43,910 bases of DNA from CAZMFZ01 sp964565665 (GCA_964565665.1 CAZMFZ010000011.1:1-43910); one strand, 5' to 3'. Counted from the stretch's first letter, positions 1-7,938 are shown. Notes: a model not told the origin generated them from the sequence alone. A program made the numbers and translations.

Positions 1-390
1 ATCTAGTTGAATGGGCGAAGCCAATTCTTTCAACTGCGGATATTCAACTAATTCTTTACCACTAATAAAGCTAAGGCAACCTGTAATAGCCGCCAATGAA
101 GATTTGATGTCAAAAAACGATTTTTCGTCTAGCACCGAACCTTCAATTCTAGCAGTTTCCAGCGAATCGGTTACATCAATAAAATTTTGGGTTGGAATGC
201 TATCCGGCCCTTGCAGAATGCGTTGCAATTCATCCGTTTGGGCTATTAATTTCTGAATAGCGATAAAATCGGATGAAAAGGATATTCGTTCTACATAATA
301 CCTACCTAGATTGGACAGGCAATATTGAAACAATAAATCACGGACTTTATCAAATCCTATTTTTTGTTCTATGTTTTTGGGATATAGCAA
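1..390 (-). CDS. mutS2: Endonuclease MutS2, N-terminal part (runs off the window)
   Basis: The 130 visible residues match the N-terminal clamp/core region of MutS2, a MutS homologue without mismatch-repair function, described in other bacteria as acting on recombination intermediates or collided ribosomes. Recognisable stretches are LYPKNIEQKIGFDKVRDLL, then YCLSNLGR and IDVTDSLETARIEGS. The ATPase and Smr domains would lie beyond position 1. There is no in-frame ATG: an in-frame TAG lies upstream, and the TTG at 390-388 gives the usual family start M-L-Y-P-K-N, so I chose it. An exact -7 box at 452-459 lies about 60 bases upstream, in the gap after menC, so the gene probably has its own promoter. 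The family is clear; the start is an inference. Confidence 0.85.
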   Translation of the reverse strand, partial: MLYPKNIEQKIGFDKVRDLLFQYCLSNLGRYYVERISFSSDFIAIQKLIAQTDELQRILQGPDSIPTQNFIDVTDSLETARIEGSVLDEKSFFDIKSSLAAITGCLSFISGKELVEYPQLKELASPIQLD

Positions 391-451
391 ATCGGTATTG
401 GCAAATTGTATTGGGCAAAGCTGCTAAATTAGTGCTTTCTAACCTGTGAGA

Positions 452-459
452 CAAAAATA
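452..459 (-). promoter_or_regulatory. Bacteroidota -7 box for mutS2
   Basis: On the minus strand this reads TATTTTTG, an exact match to the TAnnTTTG element used by the primary sigma factor of Bacteroidota. It lies between menC and mutS2 and would start a transcript with a leader of roughly 55 bases. No clear TTG -33 element sits at the usual distance. Confidence 0.5.
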
Positions 460-489
460 CAATGATGTAGTGAAAAAGAAGGTATATAA

Positions 490-1524
490 TTACACATCAT
501 GCCATACGATGTTTTTATTGTATTTTAAATAGCCATTATTTACTTCCAAAGGCGAATGAATGTTATTGTGATAAAGGCTACCCGTACCCAAGCCTTGAGG
601 AAGTGGGTTGCGAAATGTACTTGTAAACTGAGCAATGGCATTGAGGCCAATATTGGATTCCAAAGCCGAGGTAATCCACCAGTTAATATTCCATTTTTCG
701 GCTTCATTTATCCATTCTGCGGCAGCTTTTAATCCGCCAATAAGTGTTGGTTTTAAAATTATGTACTGAGGCTTTATAGTTTTTAAAAGCTGGGCTTTAT
801 CTTCTTTGAAATATATGCCAATCAATTCTTCGTCTAACGCAATAGGAATGGGCGTTTTGCTGCACAAATCCGCCATTTCTTCAATTTGCCCATGTTTTAT
901 AGGTTGCTCAATGGAGTGCAAATTGTGGTCTGCTAATTGCCGGAGTTTTTGTAAGGCATTTTTTGAATCAAAAGCCCCATTGGCATCTACTCTAATAGTG
1001 ATTTCATTTGCTGCGAATTGCTTTCTAATGGTTTTAAGCATATCTAGTTCATCGTCAAAATCAATAGCCCCAATTTTTAGTTTTATGGTAGTAAATCCTG
1101 CTGCAATTTTATCTTTGATTTGTTGCTGCATAGTTGCTTTGTCTGCCATCCATACCAAGCCATTGATGGGAATTGCTTTTATGCCATTAAAAAAATCATT
1201 GTTGTAAATTATTTTTTTACCTCCATTTTTTAAATCTATGATTGCGGTTTCGAGTGCAAAACGTATAGATGGAAAAGCAGAAAGCTGGTTATCATCCCAA
1301 ACATTAAGATTTGAAGTAAATTGATTTAGGAATTGTTCAAAATCAGGGCGACAATCTATGCTCAAATCTTTAAGAGGAGCCGCTTCGCCAATACCTACTA
1401 TTTTGGAATTTTCAGAATCCCACAATTTGATAAAATAGGCATTGTGCGTGGCCAAATGGCCTCTTGAAGTGCGGGCATCGAACTTGAAATGCAGCATGTG
1501 TTTATACCAAGAAGCCTTTAACAT
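490..1524 (-). CDS. menC: o-Succinylbenzoate synthase (enolase superfamily)
   Basis: This 344-residue protein belongs to the muconate-lactonizing subgroup of the enolase superfamily. It is best read as MenC, which dehydrates SHCHC to o-succinylbenzoate in menaquinone synthesis. All catalytic positions are present: the KxK motif (K148, K150), metal ligands D180 in DANGAF, E206 in EQPI and D231 in DEE, and the second catalytic lysine K258 in LKPT. The C-terminal SALESNIGLNAIAQ and QGLGTG...NNIHSPLEV stretches are typical of MenC and less so of the related dipeptide epimerases, the main alternative. No other men gene is in view. It is followed by mutS2 in the same direction, but a promoter between them suggests separate expression. 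Confidence 0.88.
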   Translation of the reverse strand: MLKASWYKHMLHFKFDARTSRGHLATHNAYFIKLWDSENSKIVGIGEAAPLKDLSIDCRPDFEQFLNQFTSNLNVWDDNQLSAFPSIRFALETAIIDLKNGGKKIIYNNDFFNGIKAIPINGLVWMADKATMQQQIKDKIAAGFTTIKLKIGAIDFDDELDMLKTIRKQFAANEITIRVDANGAFDSKNALQKLRQLADHNLHSIEQPIKHGQIEEMADLCSKTPIPIALDEELIGIYFKEDKAQLLKTIKPQYIILKPTLIGGLKAAAEWINEAEKWNINWWITSALESNIGLNAIAQFTSTFRNPLPQGLGTGSLYHNNIHSPLEVNNGYLKYNKNIVWHDV

Positions 1525-1968
1525 GGATTTAAATGGTATTATTTAGAATTACTTTTTAGTAGGTCGATAGTCTATACCAATTGTATAAATTTTATTCTTC
1601 TCTTTACCATTTATTTTACGAACAAAACTAATAACTTATGTTACGTAAACCGTGTAGCTTTTGTCTGTTTTAGCCTGTCGAAAACTTTTTATTCAACCCT
1701 TAAATGGGCTTCGATGAACAACCATTGACGTATTTGGTAAAGCCTAAATTTTGAACTAGTTGCAAATTAAGGCTTGAAGCCATTTTTATTGAGTATTTTA
1801 GTTGCTTTAGCTTCATTTGGTCTTCGTATCTTGAAAAAGAGCTTGTGCTCCATTATTTGAACAAGTGCCGACAAACTCAAGCATGTCTATACCATTGAGC
1901 CTGTTTCCTAAATTAATTTTGTATTTTTGTAAAATTATAGTGTGTGGAAATACTTCATTCTAAAAATT
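1525..1968. other. Intergenic region, no gene recognised
   Basis: This gap lies between the divergent menC and the first coiled-coil gene. All six frames are broken by stops and I recognise no domain. The only element I can support is the -7 box at 1922-1929. Confidence 0.5.
1922..1929 (+). promoter_or_regulatory. Bacteroidota -7 box for the coiled-coil/hflX operon
   Basis: TATTTTTG is an exact TAnnTTTG match 39 bases before the ATG at 1969, giving a predicted leader of about 30-35 bases. A TTG at 1895-1897 is slightly too far upstream to be a convincing -33 element. Confidence 0.5.
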
Positions 1969-2238
1969 ATGGACAATAATGAATATTTAAATCGATTGGT
2001 TGAAATCATGTCAGAAATGCTACATCAGCAGAAAATTACCAACGAAAGGCTTCAAAATGTAGAAAATCAACAAAAAATCACAAATGAAAGGCTTGAAAAA
2101 GTGGAAGTTCAACAAATAAAAACCAATGCAGGCATAGGTGAACTACGGCTTTCCGTAATGCGTCTGGCAGACGAAATCAAGATTGTTCACGACCACGACA
2201 ACCGAATTAATTTATTAGAACGCAAAGTATTTGCCTAA
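1969..2238 (+). CDS. Small coiled-coil protein, copy 1 of a tandem pair
   Basis: This is an 89-residue, strongly charged, helix-rich protein of unknown function. A 14-residue unit, QQKITNERLQNVEN then QQKITNERLEKVEV, is repeated and followed by a degenerate third unit. The protein ends in LRLSVMRLADEIKIVHDHDNRINLLERKVFA. The pattern of a short acidic head, coiled coil and conserved tail resembles the N-terminal coiled coils seen in some Bacteroidota nuclease-like proteins, but no enzyme domain is attached. I start it at ATG 1969 because the paralogue downstream begins at the matching position; a GTG at 1942 would add nine residues with no counterpart. It heads a same-strand group with the paralogue and hflX. 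Confidence 0.7.
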   Translation: MDNNEYLNRLVEIMSEMLHQQKITNERLQNVENQQKITNERLEKVEVQQIKTNAGIGELRLSVMRLADEIKIVHDHDNRINLLERKVFA

Positions 2239-2242
2239 GTAT
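2119..2242 (+). repeat. Direct repeat, upstream copy (partner 2380-2503)
   Basis: This 124-base segment covers the conserved 3' half of the first coiled-coil gene, its stop and four following bases. It matches 2380-2503 at 119 of 124 positions by eye. Beyond both ends the similarity drops sharply. Confidence 0.85.
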
Positions 2243-2250
2243 AATCGAAT

Positions 2251-2499
2251 ATGGAAGAAAAAGAATACCTGAACCGATTAGTAGAAATAATGTCAGAAAT
2301 GCTCCATGAGCAGAAAATCACAAATATTAGACTTGATAATGTAACTGAAAGACTTGAAAAAGTGGAAACCCAACTTACTAAAACCAATGCAGGCATAGGT
2401 GAACTACGGCTTTCCGTAATGCGTTTTGCAGACGAAATCAAGATTGTTCACGACCACGACAACAGAATTAATTTATTAAAACGAAAAGTATTTGCCTAA
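2251..2499 (+). CDS. Small coiled-coil protein, copy 2 of a tandem pair
   Basis: This 82-residue paralogue of the preceding gene starts 12 bases after its stop. The tail is nearly identical (LSVMRFADEIKIVHDHDNRINLLKRKVFA), while the coiled coil is one seven-residue unit shorter and more diverged. From 2380 to 2503 the DNA differs from 2119-2242 at only 5 of 124 bases, whereas the first half differs at many positions. Its stop lies in frame with hflX, only three bases before the hflX TTG, so the two are probably translated from one message. The function is unknown. Confidence 0.72.
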   Translation: MEEKEYLNRLVEIMSEMLHEQKITNIRLDNVTERLEKVETQLTKTNAGIGELRLSVMRFADEIKIVHDHDNRINLLKRKVFA

Positions 2500-2503
2500 G
2501 TAT
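2380..2503 (+). repeat. Direct repeat, downstream copy (partner 2119-2242)
   Basis: This is the second copy of the 124-base repeat. The matching stretch ends on the first T of the hflX TTG start codon. Confidence 0.85.
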
Positions 2504-3720
2504 TGAAACACCAGTCACACAACACCGCCCCCGAGGAAAGAACAGCCGTTTTAGTGGCCGTATCAAGCAAAAGCCAAAGCGAATCGAAAACCAAAGAGTA
2601 TCTTGAAGAGCTTGATTTTCTCACTTCTACGCTGGGCATAAAAGTACTCAAACACTTTACCCAAAGGCTGGAAAGACCAGAATCATCTTCCTACATTGGG
2701 AAAGGTAAACTCGAAGAAATAAGACTTTATTGCGCCCAACACGAACCCGATTTTGCGATATTTGACGATGAACTTTCGGCATCGCAAGTAAAAAACATTA
2801 ACAATGAACTTAAGCTCAATATACTCGATAGAAGCTTATTGATTTTGGAGATATTTGAACATCGTGCCCAATCTGCCCAATCGAAAACGCAAGTGGAATT
2901 GGCTAAAAACCAATATATGCTGCCCCGATTGACTAATATGTGGACCCACTTAGAGCGGCAACGAGGCGGCACAGGCACACGTGGTGGGGCGGGTGAAAAA
3001 GAAATTGAAACCGATAGAAGGGTAATCAAAGCCCGTATCTCGTTTCTTAAAGATGAGCTTGAAAGGATAGATAAAATCAACCTAAATCAAAGGAAAAGCA
3101 GAACAGGAATAGTGAGAGTCGCAATTGTGGGCTATACGAATGTGGGAAAATCTACACTGATGAATCTGCTCACCAAAGCCGATATTTTGGCTGAAAACAA
3201 GCTTTTTGCCACTGTTGATGCCACTGTTAGAAAACTGGTGTGGGAAACCATTCCTTTTTTGATTTCCGATACTGTTGGTTTCATTCGCAAGTTGCCTCAT
3301 CAGCTCATTGAAAGTTTTAAATCTACTTTAGATGAAGTTTCCGAAGCTGACATTCTCATTCATGTGGTAGATGTGTCGCACTCCACTTTCGAAGAACATA
3401 TTGAAGTAGTGAATAAAACCCTTACCGAGTTGAAAGCAAACGACAAACCTATGGTATTGGTATTCAACAAAATAGACACCTTACGAAATCAAATCAATGA
3501 GGAAAATGCCAAACTTGACGAAATGCAGTTGGAAGCAGCAGGCACATTGGAAGATAGATTGAAAGGGCTTGAGAAAATCTATACCAATCCAAATACTTCT
3601 GTCGCTTTTATATCAGCAGTAGAAAAAGAAAATATTCAGGAATTGAGAGCGAAAATATTAGACAAAGTGAAAGCCAAGCACATGCAGATTTACCCTAATT
3701 TTGTCTTGTATGAGGTGTGA
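2503..3720 (+). CDS. hflX: Ribosome-associated GTPase HflX
   Basis: HflX is a GTPase that binds the 50S subunit and in other bacteria splits or rescues stalled ribosomes. The 405 residues show the usual order. The N-terminal HflX domain (about 15-195) includes the YIGKGKLEEI and FDDELSASQ stretches and the HLERQRGG linker with its glycine-rich loop. The G domain follows, with G1 GYTNVGKST at 210-218, G3 DTVGF at 256-260, G4 NKID at 322-325 and a late ISA G5. The start is TTG 2503: there is no in-frame ATG between it and the upstream stop, and the N-terminal region is otherwise complete for the family. It directly follows the second coiled-coil gene with a three-base gap, so translational coupling is likely. 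Confidence 0.93.
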   Translation: MKHQSHNTAPEERTAVLVAVSSKSQSESKTKEYLEELDFLTSTLGIKVLKHFTQRLERPESSSYIGKGKLEEIRLYCAQHEPDFAIFDDELSASQVKNINNELKLNILDRSLLILEIFEHRAQSAQSKTQVELAKNQYMLPRLTNMWTHLERQRGGTGTRGGAGEKEIETDRRVIKARISFLKDELERIDKINLNQRKSRTGIVRVAIVGYTNVGKSTLMNLLTKADILAENKLFATVDATVRKLVWETIPFLISDTVGFIRKLPHQLIESFKSTLDEVSEADILIHVVDVSHSTFEEHIEVVNKTLTELKANDKPMVLVFNKIDTLRNQINEENAKLDEMQLEAAGTLEDRLKGLEKIYTNPNTSVAFISAVEKENIQELRAKILDKVKAKHMQIYPNFVLYEV

Positions 3721-3740
3721 TAAGCCTTGTTGATTGTATC

Positions 3741-3836
3741 TCAAAATTGACTTACAGCTTTATCAAAAAATAATTCATAAACTATACCAGCCAAGCTCAC
3801 TATTCCAACAAATGCAAATAATAAAATCAATTCCAT
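3741..3836 (-). CDS. 31-residue hydrophobic peptide
   Basis: This short reading frame encodes MELILLFAFVGIVSLAGIVY followed by ELFFDKAVSQF and a TGA stop. One membrane helix fills most of it, with a short polar end. It starts five bases after the stop of the 3842-4036 gene on the same strand, the spacing expected of an operon pair. Small two-gene units of this kind, both encoding short membrane proteins, occur in Bacteroidota genomes. I know no function for this one. The evidence is composition, spacing and a clean ATG, so it is tentative. Confidence 0.5.
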   Translation of the reverse strand: MELILLFAFVGIVSLAGIVYELFFDKAVSQF

Positions 3837-3841
3837 ATTAT

Positions 3842-4036
3842 TTATTTAAGTTTATTTAGCAATAAAATTCCTACAATAACTGAAAATACCATGCTACTTA
3901 TACCTACAATTATTAAACTTATTTTAGAGAACCCTTCCAGTTTTAATGAGGTTGCCAATATCACTCCTGCGAAAACTAGCTTACCTACATCAAGAAAAAA
4001 CTTCCCTAATTCTTTGCGTGCTTCTAAAGATAACAT
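3842..4036 (-). CDS. Small two-helix membrane protein (possibly DUF6722-like)
   Basis: This 64-residue protein begins MLSLEARKELGKFFLDVGKL, which looks amphipathic. It continues with one hydrophobic helix (VFAGVILATSL) and a second near the C-terminus (ISLIIVGISSMVFSVIVGILLL), ending NKLK. The E-x-GKFFLD-x-KLVFAGV pattern is like a family of short Bacteroidota membrane proteins I associate with DUF6722, without certainty. An ATG at 4051 would add five residues, but an exact -7 box lies over that codon, so I prefer ATG 4036. The gene is divergent from prfB and probably co-transcribed with the 31-residue frame. Confidence 0.65.
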   Translation of the reverse strand: MLSLEARKELGKFFLDVGKLVFAGVILATSLKLEGFSKISLIIVGISSMVFSVIVGILLLNKLK

Positions 4037-4040
4037 TTGA

Positions 4041-4048
4041 CAAAAATA
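4041..4048 (-). promoter_or_regulatory. -7 box immediately before the small membrane gene
   Basis: The minus strand reads TATTTTTG here, an exact -7 element. Transcription would be expected to begin a few bases downstream, at or next to the ATG at 4036, predicting a leaderless or nearly leaderless mRNA. Confidence 0.45.
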
Positions 4049-4114
4049 CATTTTTACAATTTGAATTTCTAATTAATGAATCTGAATATTGCACTTCAAA
4101 AAAATTAATCATCA

Positions 4115-5213
4115 ATGAACACCGACCATATCAAAGTCCTGAAAGAGCGAATCGAAGCCCTCAGGCACTATCTTTGACTACGATAGAAAAAAAGAAACCA
4201 TTCAAGAGCAAGAACGGATTACCGCAGCTCCTGATTTTTGGGACAACCGCGAAAAAGCTGAGGATGTACTCAAAGGCATTAGAAATATAAGAGTTTGGAC
4301 AAGTGTGTTAGACCAAATTCTTGCCAAAGAAGCCGATTTTGATGTGCTTTACGAATTTTATGAAGCTGGCGATAGCACAGAAGCTGAAATTGAACTTGAG
4401 TTTAATAGCTTAACCAATTTGGTTGAGGCATTGGAATTCAAAAGAATGCTTAATGCAGAGGAAGATGCTTTTGCCGCTACACTTGAAATAAACTCTGGTG
4501 CAGGGGGCACAGAAAGCCAAGACTGGGCTGAAATGCTAATGAGAATGTACATCATGTGGGGCGAAAAACATGGTTACAAAGTGCGTGAAGTAGATTCGCA
4601 AGCAGGCGATGGAGCTGGAATAAAATCATGTATTTTGGAATTTACTGGCCAATTTGCCTATGGCTATCTGAAAGCTGAAATTGGCGTACACCGCCTAGTA
4701 CGCATTTCACCCTTCGATTCCAACGCCCGCAGGCATACATCGTTTGCATCGGTGTATGTGTATCCTGTAATTGACGATACGATTGTAATAGACATCAACC
4801 CTGCCGATGTAGAATTGCATACATCACGCTCGGGTGGGGCTGGTGGTCAAAATGTAAACAAAGTAGAAACTAAGGTGCAGCTTACGCATAAACCTACAGG
4901 AATTGTGGTAGTGTGCCAAGTTGAGCGTTCGCAACATTTGAACCGTGAAATGGCCATGACAATGCTTAAATCAAGGCTGTATCAACTGGAATTGGATAAG
5001 CAAAATGCGGAACGAGACAAAGTAGAAGGCACAAAAAAGAAGATAGAATGGGGTTCGCAAATTCGAAATTATGTGATGCACCCTTACAAATTAGTGAAAG
5101 ACAACCGCACAGATGTAGAAACTTCTGATGTGCAAAGTGTAATGGATGGCGGTATTGATATTTTCATTAAAGCCTATCTAATGGAAGGGATTGAGTTGAA
5201 TACAGCAAATTAA
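4115..5213 (+). CDS. prfB: Peptide chain release factor 2, with programmed +1 frameshift
   Basis: RF2 terminates translation at UGA and UAA. The gene is read as 4115-4174 joined to 4176-5213, giving 365 residues, the normal RF2 length. The first 20 codons (MNTDHIKVLKERIEALRHYL) end in an in-frame UGA at 4175-4177. At that point the classic CUU UGA C site lets the ribosome slip +1 and continue with DYDRKKETIQEQERI. Downstream are the stop-recognition tripeptide SPF at about 198-200 (typical of RF2, where RF1 has PxT) and the catalytic GGQ at about 243-245 within SGGAGGQNVNKVET. The frameshift makes synthesis self-regulated: low RF2 favours slipping. The Shine-Dalgarno-like stimulator upstream of the site is reduced to AGG. 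This is not a pseudogene. Confidence 0.96.
4163..4178 (+). promoter_or_regulatory. RF2 +1 frameshift site
   Basis: The bases read AGG CAC TAT CTT TGA C. CTT at 4172-4174 is the slippery codon, TGA at 4175-4177 the zero-frame stop, and the plus-one codon GAC begins at 4176. The AGG is placed like the AGGGGG element of the E. coli gene but is much weaker. Confidence 0.92.
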
Positions 5214-5259
5214 AATTTATTCCTCAGTCTTGTATTGCCTTAATTCTAAATTACTTGAT

Positions 5260-5303
5260 CCCCTCAATGTTACTTTTCATAGCATTGAGGTGCTTTGAGG
5301 GGG
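5260..5303. terminator. Hairpin pair between convergent prfB and the E1 gene
   Basis: CCTCAATG at 5262-5269 pairs with CATTGAGG at 5283-5290. Alternatively CCCCTCAA at 5260-5267 pairs with TTGAGGGG at 5295-5302. The two stems share their left arm and exclude one another. There is no long T tract on either strand. The position between two converging genes fits a bidirectional terminator, but this is inferred. Confidence 0.4.
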
Positions 5304-5387
5304 TGTAATTATCCTTTATCTCTGTACGCAGTTGTGCATCACATTATGTTAACTTCTGTACATTACCCATAAAAACTCTATTAAATC

Positions 5388-7796
5388 TCAATAGTATTCA
5401 GGAAATCTGGCAGGGCTTACCTCGTTCATTATTTTATATACCTGATCGAAAACAGTTTCTACATTTGGTTTTGAAAAATAATCACCATCTGAAGAATAGG
5501 CAGGTCGGTGTTCTTTGGCCGAAATCGTTACTGGTGGACAGTCTAAATATTGAAATGCCCCTTGCACTTCTATTACTTGTTGCATCATGTAGGCTGAAGC
5601 TGCGCCTGGCACATCTTCATCAGCAAAAATCACACGGTTGGTTTTCTTAATAGATTTCAAAACGATTTTGTGAATATCAAAAGGCAAAAGCGTTTGTACA
5701 TCTATCACTTCTACTGAAATACCCACATTTGCCAATTGTTCGGCAGCATCCATTACTATTTTACACATGGCACCATAGGTCACGATTGTGATATCTTCGC
5801 CTTGTTTTATTATTTCTGGCACGCCTAACGGAACAGTAAATTCGCCCACATTGGCAGGCATTTTCTCTTTTTGGCGATAGGCATTGAGGCATTCTATCAT
5901 TATGGCCGGATTGTCTGATTGAAACAGCACATTGTATAGCCCAGCTGCTTGAATCATATTACGAGGAACGAGCAGATAAATGCCTCTTACACAATTCAAT
6001 ATCATGCCTATGGGCGAGCCAGAATGCCATACACCTTCCAATCTGTGGCCTCGTGTACGAATAATTACGGGCGATTTATGCCCACCTTTAGAGCGGTAAT
6101 GAATAGAGGCCAAATCATCGCAAATGGGCTCTAAGCCATAAATAATATAATCTAAATATTGAATTTCACAGATGGGTCTCAAGCCACGTTGGGCGGCCCC
6201 TATCCCCTGCCCTATTATTGTAGTTTCTCTAATGCCTGTATCAGTAACTCGCAAATCGCCATATTTATCTTGCAAACCTGCAAACCCTTGGTTTACATCG
6301 CCAATTTTGCCCACATCTTCTCCAATAGCAAATATTCGTGGGTCACGCTTTAAAGCGGCATCAAAACAAGCATTAATCACTTCACGGCCATCTACCAACG
6401 CAGATTTATCATTAAAAATAGGCTTTATTTCTTTTACTTTTAATGGGGAATATTGCGATTGGCTGTAAGTGTGCGAACTGTAACGATCGCTGTTTTCTAC
6501 ATTTACTCTAATAAGCCACGAACGCAAACCTTCCTGAGAAATCAATACTTCATTTCTAGTAACAAGCAATGCTTTTTTTACCGCAGCTATCAAATCCATC
6601 CGAATGGGATTGATGGTTTTCTGCAAATTGTCTTTTACTTTTTGAATTTCTGCTTTCTGCACGCTTTCTTCTAAAAGGCTATCGATAGCTGTAAGCGCTT
6701 CATCAAAATCCGTTTTCATAAAGACTTGAAATTCTTTCCAAGCTGCATCTCTAGCTGACCTCACATCTTCTTTAGCCTTTCTGTCTACCGCTTGTATTTC
6801 CTCAATAGTGGCAATCCCATTTTTAATTATCCATTCTTTAAATTTTTTTACGCAATCATATTCTATCTCCCAAGCCAATCGCTCTTTCGATTTGTATCGC
6901 TCTTGCGAACCAGAAGTACTATGGCCCTGAGGTTGCGTGAGTTCATCTACATGAATTACCACAGGCACATGCTCTGTTCTACTCAATGAAGCTGCATATT
7001 GATAGGTATTGCAAAGGGCTTCGTAATCCCAGCCATTAACTTTTAGTATTTCAACTCCTTTTTCTGTATCATTTCTCTGAAACCCAGCCAATGCTTTTGA
7101 AATTTCAGCTTTGGTGGTCTGCATTTCTCGGGGCACGGAAATGGCATAGCCATCATCCCAAACTGAAGCCACCATTGGCACTTGCAACACGCCTGCCGCA
7201 TTTATGGTTTCGTAAAATATGCCCTCTGCACAAGCACCATCGCCTATAGAGCCAAAAGCTACCTCATTTCCGTGATTGGAAAAGAGCTTACTATATTTCT
7301 TCAAATCGGGTAATTGTCTGTATAATTTTGAAGCATAAGCAAAGCCTAATAATCTTGCCATTTGAATAGAAGTTGGCGACATATCAGTGGCAGAATTATA
7401 TCGTTCCAATTGATTGAGCCAGTTTCCCTTTTCATCTAAGCTTCGTGAACCATAATGCACATTCATCAACCTGCCACCAGTAGATGGCTCGGCTTCCAAA
7501 TCGGCATGGGCATAGAGCTGGGCAAAAAATTGTTTAAGATTTCCCACATCTACAGCCAACATCCACGTTTGGTCGCGATAATAGCCCGATCGCCAATCGC
7601 CCTTTTTAAATACTTTGGCTAAAGCTATTTGAGCCAATTCTTTGCCATCACCAAATATACCAAACTTGGCTTTGCCCATAAATACCTCTCTTCTACCTAA
7701 CAAACTCGCCTGCCTACTCTCGCAAACCAAACGCAAATCGTTTATTATTTCTAGTTTTGAAAGCCTTATTTCGGTAGATACAGATTTTATAGTCAT
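5388..7796 (-). CDS. 2-oxoacid dehydrogenase E1, alpha and beta fused
   Basis: This 802-residue thiamine-diphosphate enzyme is the E1 component of a 2-oxoacid dehydrogenase complex, catalysing oxidative decarboxylation and transfer of the acyl group to the E2 lipoyl arm. The alpha part (about 20-360) carries the ThDP motif from GDG (185-187) to WDDGYAIS (213-220). The usual Asn of that motif is Asp here, as I recall for other fused Bacteroidota E1 proteins. A linker leads to the beta part (about 465-802), with VDGREVINACFDAAL, the GEDVG glutamate near 493, a GHRLEGVWHSGSP loop and a transketolase C-terminal domain. The fused layout does not reveal whether the substrate is pyruvate or branched-chain 2-oxoacids. 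No E2 or E3 gene is in the window. Confidence 0.88.
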   Translation of the reverse strand: MTIKSVSTEIRLSKLEIINDLRLVCESRQASLLGRREVFMGKAKFGIFGDGKELAQIALAKVFKKGDWRSGYYRDQTWMLAVDVGNLKQFFAQLYAHADLEAEPSTGGRLMNVHYGSRSLDEKGNWLNQLERYNSATDMSPTSIQMARLLGFAYASKLYRQLPDLKKYSKLFSNHGNEVAFGSIGDGACAEGIFYETINAAGVLQVPMVASVWDDGYAISVPREMQTTKAEISKALAGFQRNDTEKGVEILKVNGWDYEALCNTYQYAASLSRTEHVPVVIHVDELTQPQGHSTSGSQERYKSKERLAWEIEYDCVKKFKEWIIKNGIATIEEIQAVDRKAKEDVRSARDAAWKEFQVFMKTDFDEALTAIDSLLEESVQKAEIQKVKDNLQKTINPIRMDLIAAVKKALLVTRNEVLISQEGLRSWLIRVNVENSDRYSSHTYSQSQYSPLKVKEIKPIFNDKSALVDGREVINACFDAALKRDPRIFAIGEDVGKIGDVNQGFAGLQDKYGDLRVTDTGIRETTIIGQGIGAAQRGLRPICEIQYLDYIIYGLEPICDDLASIHYRSKGGHKSPVIIRTRGHRLEGVWHSGSPIGMILNCVRGIYLLVPRNMIQAAGLYNVLFQSDNPAIMIECLNAYRQKEKMPANVGEFTVPLGVPEIIKQGEDITIVTYGAMCKIVMDAAEQLANVGISVEVIDVQTLLPFDIHKIVLKSIKKTNRVIFADEDVPGAASAYMMQQVIEVQGAFQYLDCPPVTISAKEHRPAYSSDGDYFSKPNVETVFDQVYKIMNEVSPARFPEYY

Positions 7797-7898
7797 GGTA
7801 TAAAGTTTAATCTGTGGGCAAATGGCTTTGCCTTAATGTTGACAAAATTAGCCATGAATTTGAAACCAAACAACAGCAGAGAAATTGAAAGATTTGTT

Positions 7899-7906
7899 TA
7901 TTTTTG
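7899..7906 (+). promoter_or_regulatory. -7 box for the DUF1573 gene
   Basis: TATTTTTG matches TAnnTTTG exactly and lies 32 bases before the ATG at 7939, giving a short leader. It sits in the divergent gap between the E1 gene and this gene. No well-spaced -33 TTG is evident. Confidence 0.5.
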
Positions 7907-7938
7907 CCTTCTAAGCGTATCATTTTCAAACTATCAAA

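Noticed and set aside
1525..1968. Possible transposase remnant between menC and the coiled-coil gene
   Set aside because: Short open stretches occur on the minus strand, but none carries a recognisable motif or terminal inverted repeats.
4115..4178. prfB as a frameshifted pseudogene
   Set aside because: The break is exactly the CTT TGA C programmed site at the position known for RF2, and the rest of the protein is complete.
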